This document shows positions 34,447-46,395 of a stretch of DNA of 64,000 nucleotides, piece after piece. Source of the DNA: Raphanus sativus. Taxonomy: Eukaryota > Streptophyta > Magnoliopsida > Brassicales > Brassicaceae. Each line of letters begins with the position of its first letter. The stretch's first letter is position 1. The stretch is from contig NC_079516.1 in NCBI RefSeq assembly GCF_000801105.2, positions 27,193,043 through 27,257,042 on the forward strand, written 5' to 3'. Made by a program: the position numbers and the translations under genes. The notes beneath the pieces were generated by a model. It was not told the origin of the DNA. It searched no databases and saw only the letters and a list, made by a program, of their open reading frames with translations.

Positions 34447-37010
34447 ATGGCTTCTCCTCCAATCCCAAACAGACCAAACCCTAAACCCAGAAACTCCGAG
34501 GCCGGTGATCCTTTGCGCCGGAGTTTCGGAGGCAACCCATTTCCGGTCAACTCTAAAGTCAACGTCCCCTCAGGTCAGGGTTTCTTTTCTCGTTTTGAAG
34601 TTTTCTTGGCTACTGAGTATTGTGTTGCTCAGATTAGGATTTAGCTTCCGAAATTTGTGGAAAGTCCTTAGCTTTGTGTCTCTTCAGAGAAAGTTTTCAT
34701 TTCGAGTGTTGTGTTTCTCACATTAGGGTTTAACTTAGTGTTTTAAATCTAACTGTTTAGTTCACTATGATTCTTGATTGCTGAGTGTTTGTGATGATTG
34801 TGAGTTCCTCAGATGTTTCGCGGAGGAACTCTTTTGGTGGCAGAGAAAACAGTCGGCTTGACTTTAGCGACAAAGAGAACGAGACCAAAGCTTTTCCTCC
34901 AACTACTCCAAAAGGTTCCAAGAACTTCATGTCCCCAACAATCTCAGCTGTTTCCAAAATCAACCCATCTCCAAGGAAGAGAGTGATCTTGTCTGATAAA
35001 AACCAAGTCTCTCGTTCGCTATCTGATGTTAAAGGCTTAACCTTTGAGGAGGATACCAAAAGCCATCAGTCATGCGTTTCGTTTTCAGATGATGAAAAGA
35101 AGAAGCGGTTTGAGCGACCACATGACATGACTGTCACTGATTTCGATGAGAGTGAAGTTCTTGACGACAAGGGGATTGTTTATTCTGATCCAAGGTTCAG
35201 GATTAGCCCTCGCCCTTGTCTTCCCTACACATCTCCTGAGTTTCCAGCTGCTCCATCGTTGTTGCCTCCTTATGATCCCAAGAAGAACTATCTGTCGCCA
35301 AGGCCTCAGTTCCTTCATTATAGGCCTAATCCAAGAGTTGAGAAGCATTTCGATGAGTGTAAGCAGCTGGAGGAGCTTTTCATCTCTGAAAGCTCTTCTT
35401 CCGACACTGAACTGTCTGCCGAGGAACAAGAGAAGGATGTTTCTCATGAAGGTGGAGACGAGGCAGTAGCAGGAGAAAAGACTGAAGATGTGGAGCAAGT
35501 GGAATCAGAGAGTGATGAAGAAATGGTCTGTGAGAGCATTGAAGTGACGAGTCAAGTTCCAAAACAGTCAGGTTCCAGACCATTCAGGTTCATTGGTTGG
35601 TTTCTGGCTCTGTCTTTGGGGTATCTGTTGGTTTCAGCGTCATTTTCTGGACCCACCGGACTTTCAATTCTTATGGAATCACCTTTACACGAGTTCCATC
35701 TCCCAAACGGCATCAAAGAGTTTGCAGAAGGTAACAAGTTGGAGGAGTTGAGTGAAAGGCTCTGGACTTTGACAGAAGCATCGCTTGTGTACGTGAGTAA
35801 GATGATGTCACGGCTAGGAGGAGTAACCGAGGAATATGCTCCATTGCAGTTTCATAACTTGACGTATAGTTTGGAAGAGAGTACTGTTTTCCAGCCAACA
35901 AGAGTTGAAATCAATGGAGAACCATTACACGAGAAGGTCAGAGGTGAAGACAGTCTTGAGGATGACTATGAACATGAATTTGAGGAGGAGAGTGGCGAAG
36001 AGGAAAACTCAGAAATAGAAGATGGTAAAGTTGATGAGGAGACTGAGATGCCACCAGGCACAGACATAGAGTTGAAGGAAGGTGAAAAGAAATTGGAAGC
36101 TATTGTGATTGAAGAACCTGAGGTGATTCTTGCTGAAGTAAACAATGATGCAGAAGGTCTTGAATCTCAAGAAAATCTTGAAACTGGATCAATCAAAAAG
36201 GACCAGGTTGAGATAGAAGCTGATACTGAAGCTATCTACATTGACCAGCATGATGTTGAAACCGCTGCCATTAAAGCGCACCAGCAAATAGACAGTGTGT
36301 TGGCTGATGCTGAAAGTGGAGCAGAAGAAGGTTTCAGAGATATAACAGCTGAAACTAGTGATGATCTTCATCCTGAAGTGGCTGGTGCTGAAAGTGAACC
36401 AGAAGAAACTGTTAGAGAAATTGCAGCAGAAACTAGTGAAGATGTGCATCCTGAAGCAAGATCATTTAACAAGGCAATGATAGTATTGTCCTCGACCGTG
36501 ATGGTTCTACTTGCAGCGGTTGCTTTCTTGTTCACTAAGAAGGCAAAGCATGTGACTGTATCTGCTTCTGAACCAGCACCTGAGCCAGTGGAGAATCTGG
36601 TGAAAGAAAAGCTATCTTCATTGAATATCCAGGCAGAAGTAGAAGAAGAAGTTGATGACAGAATAAGTAACAGTGTCCATAAAAAGAGCTCATCCCTCAG
36701 CAACAACAAAGGACCTAAAGAACAGGAAAGCTTAGGAGGCAACAACAGCAAGCTGAGGAGAGAATCAATGGCATCATCAGCATCAGAATACTCCGTAGGC
36801 TCTTTCTCATATGGAAGTTTCACAACTTACGAGAAAATACCCATCAAAAGTGTAAGTAAAAAAGCTTTTCACCGAAGGTTTCTTGCATCGTCTTAGCTAA
36901 CACCAACCAATTTATATTATCTGCAGGGAGATGGAGAGGAAGAGATGATAACACCTGTGAGACGTTCAAGCCGAATCAGGAAACACCTCCAACCTTCTTC
37001 TATGCTATGA
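34447..37010 (+). CDS. Two-pass transmembrane protein, At2g16270-like, function unknown
   Basis: Three exons: 34447-34573, 34813-36851 and 36927-37010, all with GT..AG borders and phases that agree, giving 749 aa. The N-terminal third is Ser/Pro-rich and basic (SPRKRVILSDKNQVSRSLSD). A hydrophobic segment lies near residues 300-320 (FIGWFLALSLGYLLVSASF) and a second near 597-617 (IVLSSTVMVLLAAVAFLF). Between them is a very acidic Glu/Asp region with imperfect repeats (AETSDDLHPE, AETSEDVHPE). The last exon ends with basic RRSSRIRKH. Position between KCS9 and the GRP gene matches Arabidopsis At2g16270. I do not know a function; dual membrane anchoring with acidic loops is all the sequence shows. 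Confidence 0.85.
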
Positions 37011-37781
37011 GAAAGAGATACGCAGGCTTGTCACTGCACTACTCTGCAATCTTTAGTTTCACATTGCACCACTCTGCAATCTTTAGTTTCATATGAATTT
37101 AGAATTAGCTTTCTTATGAGTGTTCTAATCTCTTGGATTGTAACTGAACTTGTTTGGATATGGAGTTTGTTTCCTTGTGTTGTCAATCACAATCGTTATG
37201 TGTGGAAGTTGGATGAGAGGCCTCTCATCCTACACCCATGAGGTTTTTATCGTTTTGACCGATCATTTGTTCACATTGGAAATTCGAGTAAAAGTGAGTT
37301 CTAGCGAGCTTATCTTTGTGTTCAAAGTTGACGGAGACAAATGGGAGATACGAGAATGCGGTGTAGATGAACATGTGGATGTCCTTCATTTTGATGAGTA
37401 GAAACTGTGATTTTAAAAACTCTATGGAGACGGAAGACTTGTGAGTTGTTATCACCGTTGATAGGTTTGAAAGTTGCTCCCTTCTTGTCTCTACAAACAT
37501 TACTTACTTAGTTCAAGCGTTTCCAGAGGCCTTATGAAGAAGATTATGTGTAATGTTCGTCTTTGTTATGTTGTGTTTTGTAGAATACATAAAAGTGTAT
37601 TTATTGTGTTGTAACAAAGTTGATTCAATCTAAAGATTGTTTCTCTGTGTCAGTTCCCTTCGTTCTCAGAGCAATCCAACAAAGCATCAAACGTTTTATT
37701 GTATTTGTTTTTACATATGGAGACCAAATAAACAAAAGATCAAAACCAGAGCCAAAAGCAAACAGAGTACAAATACAGGGC
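37011..37781. other. Shared 3' flank of two convergent genes
   Basis: This 770-bp gap lies between the stop codons of the At2g16270-like gene (plus) and the GRP gene (minus). A 32-bp doublet (CACTGCACTACTCTGCAATC / ATTGCACCACTCTGCAATC, 37030-37090) lies in the probable 3' UTR of the first. ORFs here have no recognisable match. Confidence 0.4.
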
Positions 37782-38452
37782 TCATTCTCTCCAGTTTCCA
37801 CTGTCGGCTCGGCCACCGTAACCTCCGTCTCCGCCACCACCATAACCACCCTCACGACGCCCACCTCCATAACCACCACCTCCGTATCCACCTTGATCAC
37901 GCCTTCCTCCGTAACCACCCCCACCACTTCCATAACCACCACCACCTCCTCGGTTATATCCACCGCTGTTACCACCGCGACTACTACGAGCTTGAGCCTC
38001 GTTGACAGTGATGTTGCGACCATCAAGTTCTTGACCGTTCATCCTTTCAATCGCAGTTCTCATCGATTCTTCATCTTTAAAAGTCACGAACCCGAACCCT
38101 TTAGACCTCCCTGTCTCACGATCAATAATGATCTGATCCAACAATAAACATAAAATCTTTAAATCAAACGTATTACACAAAACACAAGAATCGGATACGA
38201 AGAAGATGAAACATACAGACTGATGTAAAAACAGAGTAAAAGATTCAACAAAACTAGAAACAGAGTAAAAAAAGTTAACACCAAAAAAAAAAACAGAGCC
38301 GGGTCAGATAATTCCGATCCGGGTCGTCTTAAACGGACCTTGGAGTCGAGAACTTCTCCGAATTCACTGAAAGTTCTTCCAAGAGATTGCTCGTCGGTGG
38401 CCCAAGCTAAGCCTCCAACGAAACACCTGTACTCGCCCTCTGCCGAATCCAT
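37782..38452 (-). CDS. Glycine-rich RNA-binding protein (GRP7/GRP8 family, At2g16260 position)
   Basis: Two exons, 38452-38339 and 38132-37782, encode 154 aa. One RRM has RNP2 CFVGGLAW and RNP1 KGFGFVTF; the intron falls after the DSK of GEVLDSK|IIIDRETGRS, the same place as in GRP7/GRP8. The C-terminal half is Gly-rich with Tyr/Arg (YGGGGYGG, RREGGYGG), ending DSGNWRE. Family members bind RNA and act in splicing, export, cold and clock responses. Both exons are open and the splice sites canonical. As I recall, the Arabidopsis gene at this position (At2g16260) is annotated as a pseudogene, so this copy may be the functional version. Confidence 0.9.
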
Positions 38453-39404
38453 CTTCAAATTATCTAAGCTTTCTTTTTTTTTTCTGTCACACAAAAATTA
38501 TCTAAGGCTTCTAAGCTCAAAATGAAGACAGGGAAACAAAACTCTTGGTGGTTCGGTAAGAAGAAGATTTGAAAGATTTTGGTGGTTCGGTAATTACGAG
38601 GACGATGACGTGTCCGAAGCATAGAGTGCAGACGTCGTTTCTAAATAGATAGAGGCGCCAATGACACGGCTTCCGTGCATCATAACATATGTGTTTGGTT
38701 ACATGTTCAAAGATTTCTCGAGATATATTTATATCCGAATCCAAACATAAGTGTTGCTGTCACTTTTGATGCGGAGATTGTTGTTGTGCGTGTGTGGGTG
38801 ACGATTCGCACCGCATGACTTCTTCCACGTCACCACGATCAAAATTAATATGTTGCCTGATCAAATGGTTCGTGTTTACTTTACATTTTTAAAAAGAAAT
38901 CAAATTGTTTGAAATGAAATAAAAAATTATCTGAAACTATTTTTCTAAAAACTTGTATATATTTTCATAAAATGATAAAATAAAAAAATTATAGTAATTT
39001 TAAAAGTAAAAAATATAATTTAAATAAATGTTTAAAATTCTTAAAAAACTTCAAAAATTCCGAAATTTTCTCAAGTATTGATTTTTTTATTTAGGAGTGA
39101 GGGAGGGAATTAATAGGAGACAAATTTAGGTAGAGTTGATTGATTTTAAGAATCAATAAATTTGTTAAATTTATAAAAAATTCTAGTGAGTGTTTCATAT
39201 TTAAAAAGTCTATAAAATTATTCCACTACAATAATTTTAAGAATCTTGAGTATAAATGCAAAACTTTGAAAGTTTTATTTCATGAGCTAAATATTAAGAA
39301 TTCAACTTCCATAACAATATATTTTAATAGAATTATAGAATTATTAAAACTCAAATTTTTTGAAGAACAATGTATTGTATATGTCATTAAGGAATCATCA
39401 AACC
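38453..39404. other. GRP promoter and AT-rich intergenic sequence
   Basis: The GRP 5' UTR and promoter occupy the first few hundred bases. 38900-39400 is AT-rich without a supported gene; the 89-aa ORF at 39140 is low-complexity. Confidence 0.4.
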
Positions 39405-40079
39405 AATAACACGGATCATCGGTTTGCTTGGATATTATGGTATATTTGGAAAGCAAGGAATAATAAGGTTTTTAGCAATTTGGATGTTGAACCTATGGAT
39501 ACTCTAAAACTAGCAGACACAGAATCAAAGCTTTGGAAGGAGGCACAAATTCCTCCTACACTAGTAATAGGTCAACAAAATTCGGATCTTCCGTCTGTTC
39601 CAGGACGGTGGTGTTTTATTGATGGATCCTGGAAGGATAAAAAAATCTTCTCGGGACAGAGGTAGTATAGTATACTTGAGGGATATGATGGTCTTATGGA
39701 AGCACGGAATGTCAGAGCTTCCCTATCTCCTCTCCACTCAGAGATAGAAGCTTTAATATGCGCAATGGAGTGTATGCGGAATCTGAAGCAGTACAGGGTT
39801 ACATTTGCGACAGATTGTTCTCAATTGGTGAAGATGGTTTCGGAACCAGAAGAATGGCCTGCTTTTGCACCCTATTTAGCAGATATCGAGACTTTAAAAG
39901 GAAACTTTCATAGTTCAGATATTATTTATGTATCTCGCACGAAGAATCAAAAGGCCGACAGCCTCGCTAGAAATGATAGGAATCAACCGATTTTTGTCGT
40001 GCATATGGATGCAGAGTTACCCGTTTGGTTTACAGAGTCGTTTTGAGTCTGTAAAAGTCGATGACAAAAAAAAAAAAAA
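39405..40079 (+). pseudogene. 5'-truncated LINE 3' end with RNase H domain (copy 2)
   Basis: This contains only the last 670 bp of an RNase H-bearing LINE, ending in a 14-nt A-run (40066-40079). It encodes WILWYIWKARNNKVFSNLDV, FIDGSWKD, HSEIEAL, FATDCSQLV and NQKADSLA, so all four RNase H acidic positions remain. A TAG at 39663-39665 replaces the Trp of SGQGWYST. The 5' truncation is about at 39405. No clear duplication was found. Confidence 0.88.
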
Positions 40080-40408
40080 TAAGAATGTTAGAATAAATTA
40101 ACCAATGACTATATAATTTTAAAATTCAAACAATTATTATAAACGTATCTCCCTCTCACACTCCTTGCATAAATTTTGAATTTTCTCAAATCAAATCCCC
40201 TTTAAAGATCTTACTGGATCAAAAATTTGAGAAGATTTTCACCTTTTTTTATCAAATGCCCTCTTATTGTATTTAGAATTTATAAATTTTATATGAAATT
40301 CAAGTTTATTAATAAATATGGATTTTGTTAATATAATATATCAAGTGGGATTTGGTTAGAGTTTGGATGATATAAGCAATAAATCGAAACACCACCCCTA
40401 TAATGATA

Positions 40409-40604
40409 CAGTGAAACCTCTATAAATTAGTAACGTTGAGACTACACCAAAACTATAATTTTTTATTAATTTATAGAAATTATTAATTTATCGATATATT
40501 AATTGAACTAAAAATTCAATTTGAGGACTATAAAATTATATTGTTTTATAGAAGTTCTTAGTGTATATTAATTTACAAAGTATTAATTTAAAGATGTTAT
40601 ACTG
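40409..40604. mobile_element. Emigrant-type MITE (pogo/Tc1-mariner)
   Basis: The left end CAGTGAAACCTCTATAAATT and right end (reverse complement CAGTATAACATCTTTAAATT) resemble Arabidopsis Emigrant termini. TA duplications flank both sides (40407-40408, 40605-40606). It is 196 bp, AT-rich and non-coding. Confidence 0.8.
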
Positions 40605-40647
40605 TATTTGAAATTTGGGATCGTTTGCAAAAATGACTCAAAACTAA

Positions 40648-41263
40648 CAATCAAATGCAAAACTAACTCATGATTTTTTTGGAACTTTCGTTTGTCATAT
40701 TTATTCCAAAAATTTGGATTATTCACGAATATAATATTTTTAAATGTTTTTTTACTCAATCATCCTCATCCTCGGAAGATAAATGTCAAGTCTCCAAGAT
40801 AATGATAACGATCAAGAAGAAAAAGAAATATTTCTGCGAAGCGATAAACTTGACCTATGGGCAAAAAGGAGAAAAGGGAACCGACTAATAAAGCATATAT
40901 AAGGGGAGCTAAAGCTAAAAGCGGAAGGAGAGAGCTAGGAAAATACGGCTAGCTGAAGAACTTAGAATTTAGGCGGCTTGATTTTACTTAGACTCTTTTT
41001 GTCTGTGTTCTTAGATTGACTCGGCTAGCGTAACTCTGTTCATTTCGTCTTTCGGAAACTCTATAATCTGGAATCTCTGGGAAAGTCGAGTTGACTTTAC
41101 TTTCCTTACGGAAAATTGATAGTGTGAATCTCGGTTCTCAGAATCACAATCAAATGCAAAACTAACTCATGATTTTTTTAGAACTTTTGTTTGTCATATT
41201 CACCCCAGAAATTTGGATTTCTCACGAAAATACCATTTTAAATGTTTTTTTACTCAATCATGC
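40648..41263. repeat. Long direct repeat flanking a possible solo LTR or promoter-like block
   Basis: About 115 bp starting ACAATCAAATGCAAAACTAA occurs at about 40648-40763 and again at about 41147-41263, about 500 bp apart. Between them is a GC-richer block with CATATATAAGGGGAGC (TATA-like, about 40889), reminiscent of an LTR promoter. I could not define TG...CA ends with a 5-bp duplication, so this may simply be a tandem duplication. Confidence 0.5.
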
Positions 41264-41964
41264 TTTTTATTTACAACATTGCAATTATCATCAATATACC
41301 AACCACCATGAACAACCAATTTCAAGCTTTAAATGCACGAAAAATCAACATTTACATCTTCATATTCTTATTTCTTCACATACAAACCATTTCCCTTTCA
41401 TTTCCTCTCTTATTTCATCCCCAAATCCCAATTTTTTATTTCAAAATTCATAAACTTATTAGAGATACTCAAGTTCATGATTTCTGGTCAAGAACGAGTA
41501 GGTAACTTTCATTAAGAAGTGATGTGTACTTGGAGAAGTTAATCATGAACCTCATTAGATCTAAGAATGATTTTTGAATTTTTTCAGATCTGTTCGCCAA
41601 CGAAAACTTCTGTATAAGTCTTCTTCAGAAGACTTATAGAGAAGTCTTCTGGTCAACGCACATGTTAGTTTTGTAATTAAATTTTTGTGTGTTTTTAGAG
41701 ACGACTTCTCTGTAAATCTTCCAATTTTTCTTTGTTAACAAAAATATGAAAAGACTTTTCGGATAAACATGTTAGTTTTGCAATTGACCGAATTGTGTTA
41801 GTTTTCAGATAAAAAATGAGAAGACTTTTCGGATAAACATGTTGGTATCGTCGATTGTCATCAGAATTTTAGTATTGAAAATTTGATCCTGATATTTTTA
41901 ATCTTAATGCTTTTAATCTCAATATTTTGTTCCTTAACTCTTTTCAGCTTTTCGGGAGAGTGAG
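41264..41964. other. Intergenic, no gene seen
   Basis: AT-rich sequence has short imperfect repeats (GAAGTCTTC-type palindromes near 41620-41710; GAAAAGACTTTTCGGATAAAC twice, near 41748 and 41820, the second copy extended). No ORF is supported. Confidence 0.35.
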
Positions 41965-42614
41965 TAGCCCTAGGCATTCGGGTGTTCGGTTCGGTTTCGG
42001 ATAGAAACCATTCGGTTTCGGTTATCTCGAATATATCATTACTATACCCAATCAGTACTTATGAGATTTCGATTCGGTTTCGGTTCGGTTTCGGTTCGGT
42101 TATGCTTCAGTTTCGGGTCGATTTCGGATATCCGTTTAATATGTGAATCAAATATATATAGATAAAATATTTTAGTTAACATGTTAATCTAAGTGGTCTA
42201 ATGGTTACATAGTTGCATAATCATTAATCCAAATAAAGTTCGAGTTTCTAAAATGTCAATTTTATAAGTATTTACTCTATTTTAATATAAAAATATCATA
42301 TATATTTATAATATAAGGGAATAGATGAAAGATAATATAGTTTTGTGGTAACAATGTTCTCATCCTTCCTATTCAATTCAGGTTCGAGTGGTATTGATGA
42401 CATTTTATCTTAGAGCAAAAAGGTTAAACTTAATTTTTCGGATATTCAGATATCCATTCAGTTATCGGTTCGGTTTCAGTTCGGTTTCGGTTTTTCGGTT
42501 ACAGAAACATAGGAACCATTCGGGTATTTTAGGATTTCGGTCCAGTTTCGGTTTCAGGTATTTTGGTTCGGTTTCGGTTCGGTTTTTTGGATCCGGTTTT
42601 TTTGCCCAGGGCTA
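41965..42614. mobile_element. Non-autonomous hAT element with TTCGGTTCGG arrays
   Basis: The termini are TAGCCCTAGGCA (left) and TGCCCAGGGCTA (right), flanked by the 8-bp duplication AGAGTGAG (41957-41964 and 42615-42622). Both subterminal regions are arrays of GGTTCGGTTTC, a signature of a very common plant hAT family. The centre is AT-rich; no transposase is present. Confidence 0.9.
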
Positions 42615-42622
42615 AGAGTGAG

Positions 42623-43411
42623 CTTAGGTAATTTTATAGCAACCGTTGTTTTAATTTATGAGTATTTACTTTGACAAAAAAAGAAAAAAAAGATAACAAG
42701 TTAAAAACCGTATAGAGAAACTTTTTAAGATGACTCAAAAAAATTTATATCACTAATATAGTATTCACGAGTCAAAATAACAAAATGAAGTTTCAATAAA
42801 AGGTAAATATATACTTATACATCTAGAGTTAAATAATCTAGATTTAGTACACTACTGGTTTTTCTGCTACCATTCGCAAATGTAAACTTTTGATTGGTAG
42901 CGTTTGATATCATTTCAAAACAATTATATAAACTGAATCACTTGTTACCGCTCAAAGTAAAAAATTTATGGACGGTTACAGTGAGATAAAAAATATGAGC
43001 TTTATATGAAATTTAGATTTCCTATATCCTTATTAATCACGTATAAACTAATCTAATCTATTTCGTTTATATATATGAAAATATACCATTCACGAAAACT
43101 CTAATTTAGTTTTTATCTATGAAATCATGGCTTTGATACAAGAATAAAGTTAAGAAACCAACATAAGTATATTACTATTTTCCATTACAGCTTTATTTTT
43201 TATGATTTTTGTTTATAATACGAAGATGTCTAGTGGACCGAAACTCAACCGGTTAATTTTATGTGGGTTTAACCATCGACGCAAGATAAACTCGGTTATT
43301 ACTAGGAATTATATATCTATGTCGTGTCGCCATACAAACGGATAAATATGAGTTTGTGGGTGGATGTGAGATTAATGATTTTAATAAATAAATACTAAAA
43401 ATTAAAACAAA
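42623..43411. other. Intergenic, no gene seen
   Basis: AT-rich sequence carries no coding or RNA feature that I can support. Confidence 0.35.
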
Positions 43412-43428
43412 AGTTTGAAAAATAGTTT

Positions 43429-45331
43429 TTTTTTTTTTTGTCATCAACAACACAGACTCATATAGACTCTGCACACCAAACTGGTAGCTCCGCATCCATG
43501 TGAACGACGAAAGACGATTGTTGTCTGGCACTGCGTGCTAAACGATCCGCCTTGTATTCTCCGTTTGTGGTACATGAATAAGCTGTGAACTTTGGAAGCT
43601 ACTTTGTAGACTCTTAATATCCTCCAGATAACTTGCAAACGCTGGCCACTCCTCTGGTTCCGAAACCATCTTCACCAACCGAGAATAGTCCGTTGCAAAC
43701 GTAACCTGAAACTGTCGCAAATTTCTCATACACTCCATTGCCCAAACCAAAGCTTCCACCTCGAGTGTAGGGGTGATATACTGGCTCGAACATTTCGTGC
43801 CCCCATTAATCCCTCGAATCCCTCTAAAGTGCTATACCAACCCTGTCCCGAGAAAGAATCCTTATCCTTCCACGAACCATCAATGAAACACCATCTTCCT
43901 GGAATTGTGATAGGTTGATGTACCTGGTGCGGAAGATTTCTTCTTACATCTAATTCTTGTGCCGCAGCCCACATGGTAGATTCCGTTTCTGCCAATTTTA
44001 GTGTATCCAATGCATCCACATCCAGATTACTAAACACCTTATTGTTCCGTGCCTTCCAAATATACCATAGTATCCATACAAATTGATGATCATTCATCTT
44101 TGGGAGAACTCGCCAGAACAAATGATCCATATTTGTGAACAGTGCTTCCGTAGGAAAGATATCTGGATTTATTGGTATCTTTGATAGTGCCCATACCTGC
44201 CGAGCTGGAGGACACTAAAAAAATACGTGGTTTAATGATTCCTCAGCGTGCCCACATCTATCACACCCAATATCCCCATGCAACCCTCGGGCTTTAAGAT
44301 TCTTTTTCACCGCAATACACCCTGATACAATCTGCCATAAAAAGTGCTTCATTTTTGGTGGGCACCTCACCTGCCAACAATGGGCTTTCAAGCCATCCAC
44401 TGTCGGGCCAAAGAGAAGTGGCGGTTTTCCTTTATCTGGGTAGACCCTTTCCACCTCGTAGCCTGATTTAACCGTATATCTTCCATTATTAGTAAAATGC
44501 CAACCATCCTTATCTTCCATGTTATTTTTGCTGAGTGGTATACTCTCAATAATCTTCGCATCCTGCGGGTCTACCAAAGCCCGAATGGCTTGAGAATTCC
44601 AAGTCATAGAACCTGGAATAATAAAAGAATCCACCGTAAGTTCCGGAAACAGATTGTGTTGATTTTTGTTTGTTGGTCTCGGCAGGACCGGCCCAGAGGG
44701 GAAGCCATCGAAGCCATCGATTGGGGCATCCGATTTAAAAAGGCATATTTCAAAAAAAATTTATTAATGTTTATAAAAAAAATTAATAAGATTTTGTAAC
44801 ACTAACATTTTTGTTATAATAATTTAAAATCATAATATTTAAACTTGAAAACTCCAAAATGATATGCATTAAAAAAATAATTGATGATAATATGTTTAGA
44901 GGATTAAAATTTTTATGAGAATCAATATAAAAAAAAATTACAAAGCCTAGTAAAGTATTTTTGTTAAAAAATGGAAGATTTTTATCAAACACAGTATTGC
45001 TAACTATTCTAATATCGATTATCATAGCTAAAACAGTTGCGGAGATTAAAATTGATATATATATTGATTAAACATGAGATTAAATGGATTAATTAAGACT
45101 GATATGATTAAAGATTTATTAAATTACTAAATGATTTTGCAAGAAAAATGTAATTATATTTTTAGTTTGTTTACTGTTTTTTAAAAAAATTGATGTGATT
45201 TGATTATTTTATAAAATTTTAGTTATTTTTATATTAATGTTTGTAATTTTGGATAAAACATAGAAATGCATAATTTAAAAGTTGGATTAGGGTAGTGTAA
45301 AATGTTAGACCGGCACTGGGTCTCGGGCGAG
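43429..45331 (-). mobile_element. 5'-truncated LINE (copy 3) split by a hAT element
   Basis: A 17-bp duplication AGTTTGAAAAATAGTTT (43412-43428 and 45332-45348) brackets the element. The T-run at 43426-43439 is its poly(A) tail. It encodes zf-RVT (CPPKMKHFLWQIVSGC, CDRCGHAEESLNHVFF), KARNNKVFSNLDV and RNase H (FIDGSWKD, FATDYSRLVKMV). Breaks: a stop and frame change at about 43726-43760 near HSR/WKLWFGQW, another at about 44215. Excluding the hAT insertion and its duplication it is about 1.26 kb. Confidence 0.9.
44683..45318. mobile_element. Non-autonomous hAT element inside LINE copy 3
   Basis: The left end is CAGGACCGGCC and the right end GACCGGCACTG (reverse complement CAGTGCCGGTC), flanked by the 8-bp duplication GGTCTCGG (44675-44682 and 45319-45326). 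The uninterrupted LINE at 1420 reads GGTCTCGGGCGAG, confirming the empty site. The 636-bp AT-rich interior has no transposase. Confidence 0.9.
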
Positions 45332-45348
45332 AGTTTGAAAAATAGTTT

Positions 45349-46355
45349 CAATTAAATGTTTTGGACTTTAAAACAAAATTTTGAAAAAAAATGTTGAATT
45401 TTTTTAATTTTCTTCCTAAAAGTACGAATTCAAAAACAAAATTATTAAAATATAAACAATTTTTTTTTCTATTATTTATTTAAATAATTATGTATATTTA
45501 AATATCTATGAAGTAAAAATATAAAGTTTCTTTTATTTTTAATGAAATATCTTTTGGTCATTTTTGTGGGTTCTTTTTAGTAAAAAAAATATTTAATAGA
45601 TTTGTCCAAACGAGTATTGGTCTGATTTTTTTGTCAAAAGAATTGTATGCATTATCAGTTCAAAAAGGCCAAAAAATGTTTATTCCCTATTATAGATGTT
45701 TACTTCTTTCAGGCAAAGCTGAATTTACGACATGAATTATATATATCTTTGAAACGGCAAAACATTGAGTTTGATATAATAATTATAAAAAAAAAAACTA
45801 AGAAAAAATAACTCTGGTTCCCAAACTCTTTTAGAATATTAATTGCGGCGCTTAGCTGGCTTCCGGCGGGATCACCGGGAAGGTCAAACCAACCATAAAA
45901 TGAAAGTTTCTTAAAATATCTAAAATCTTAAAATTTCAAATTAATTTAAACAAGATTTTCTCTGTCATTTATGCACAACGATAATTACTTGATTTTGTCC
46001 TTAATTCTTTCTCTTTTTTAATTTTTGAAGTTTAGAGGAGAGAGAGAGAGAGAGTGACAGTGTTTTCTCAACCATCTCAATCTTCTCTCTCTAATTTCAG
46101 TTCTAGTTTTAAGGACTAACTCCCTAATGATTTTCTCTGAGATTAGTAATTAGGATTTTGTGAGAGAGAGAGAGAGAGAGAGAAGGAGAGAGGGAGGAGG
46201 GGTTGGTTAATTAATGTATGTGAAGGTAGGAACCGTATCTGTCTTTGTTCGATATCTGTCTCTGTCTTCTCCAAACCATCTCTTAGGGTTTTAATTCTTC
46301 TGCTTACAAAATCTAGGGTTAGTTTTTCTTCTGTCAGTTGATATATATTATTATT
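45349..46355. promoter_or_regulatory. Upstream region and 5' leader of the LRR receptor kinase
   Basis: No gene is supported. Two GA microsatellites (46036-46054 and 46161-46184) lie in the probable promoter/5' UTR; GA/CT tracts are common near plant core promoters and bind BPC/GAGA-type factors. Confidence 0.45.
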
Positions 46356-46385
46356 ATGATGATGGTGTGTGAGAGTGGAAGATGA
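46356..46385 (+). promoter_or_regulatory. Short upstream ORF in the LRR-RLK leader
   Basis: ATGATGATG at 46356 opens a 9-residue frame (MMMVCESGR) that stops at 46383-46385, only 10 nt before the main ATG at 46396. A second ATG at 46382 overlaps the main start in another frame. If the transcript includes them, these could reduce translation of the kinase. The main ATG has a good context (AACAATGG). Confidence 0.45.
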
Positions 46386-46395
46386 GTGAAGAACA

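Noticed and set aside
35085..36823. Minus-strand ORFs of 60-151 codons across the At2g16270-like gene
   Set aside because: They are antisense to a long, well-supported exon with canonical splice borders.
37625..38147. Long Val- and Thr-rich frames opposite and within the GRP gene
   Set aside because: They are complementary or shifted readings of the GGY repeat codons; the RRM-containing frame is the real one.
40764..41146. Solo LTR of a retrotransposon
   Set aside because: A TATA-like block lies between direct repeats, but I could not find TG...CA ends with a 5-bp duplication, so I list it only as a repeat.
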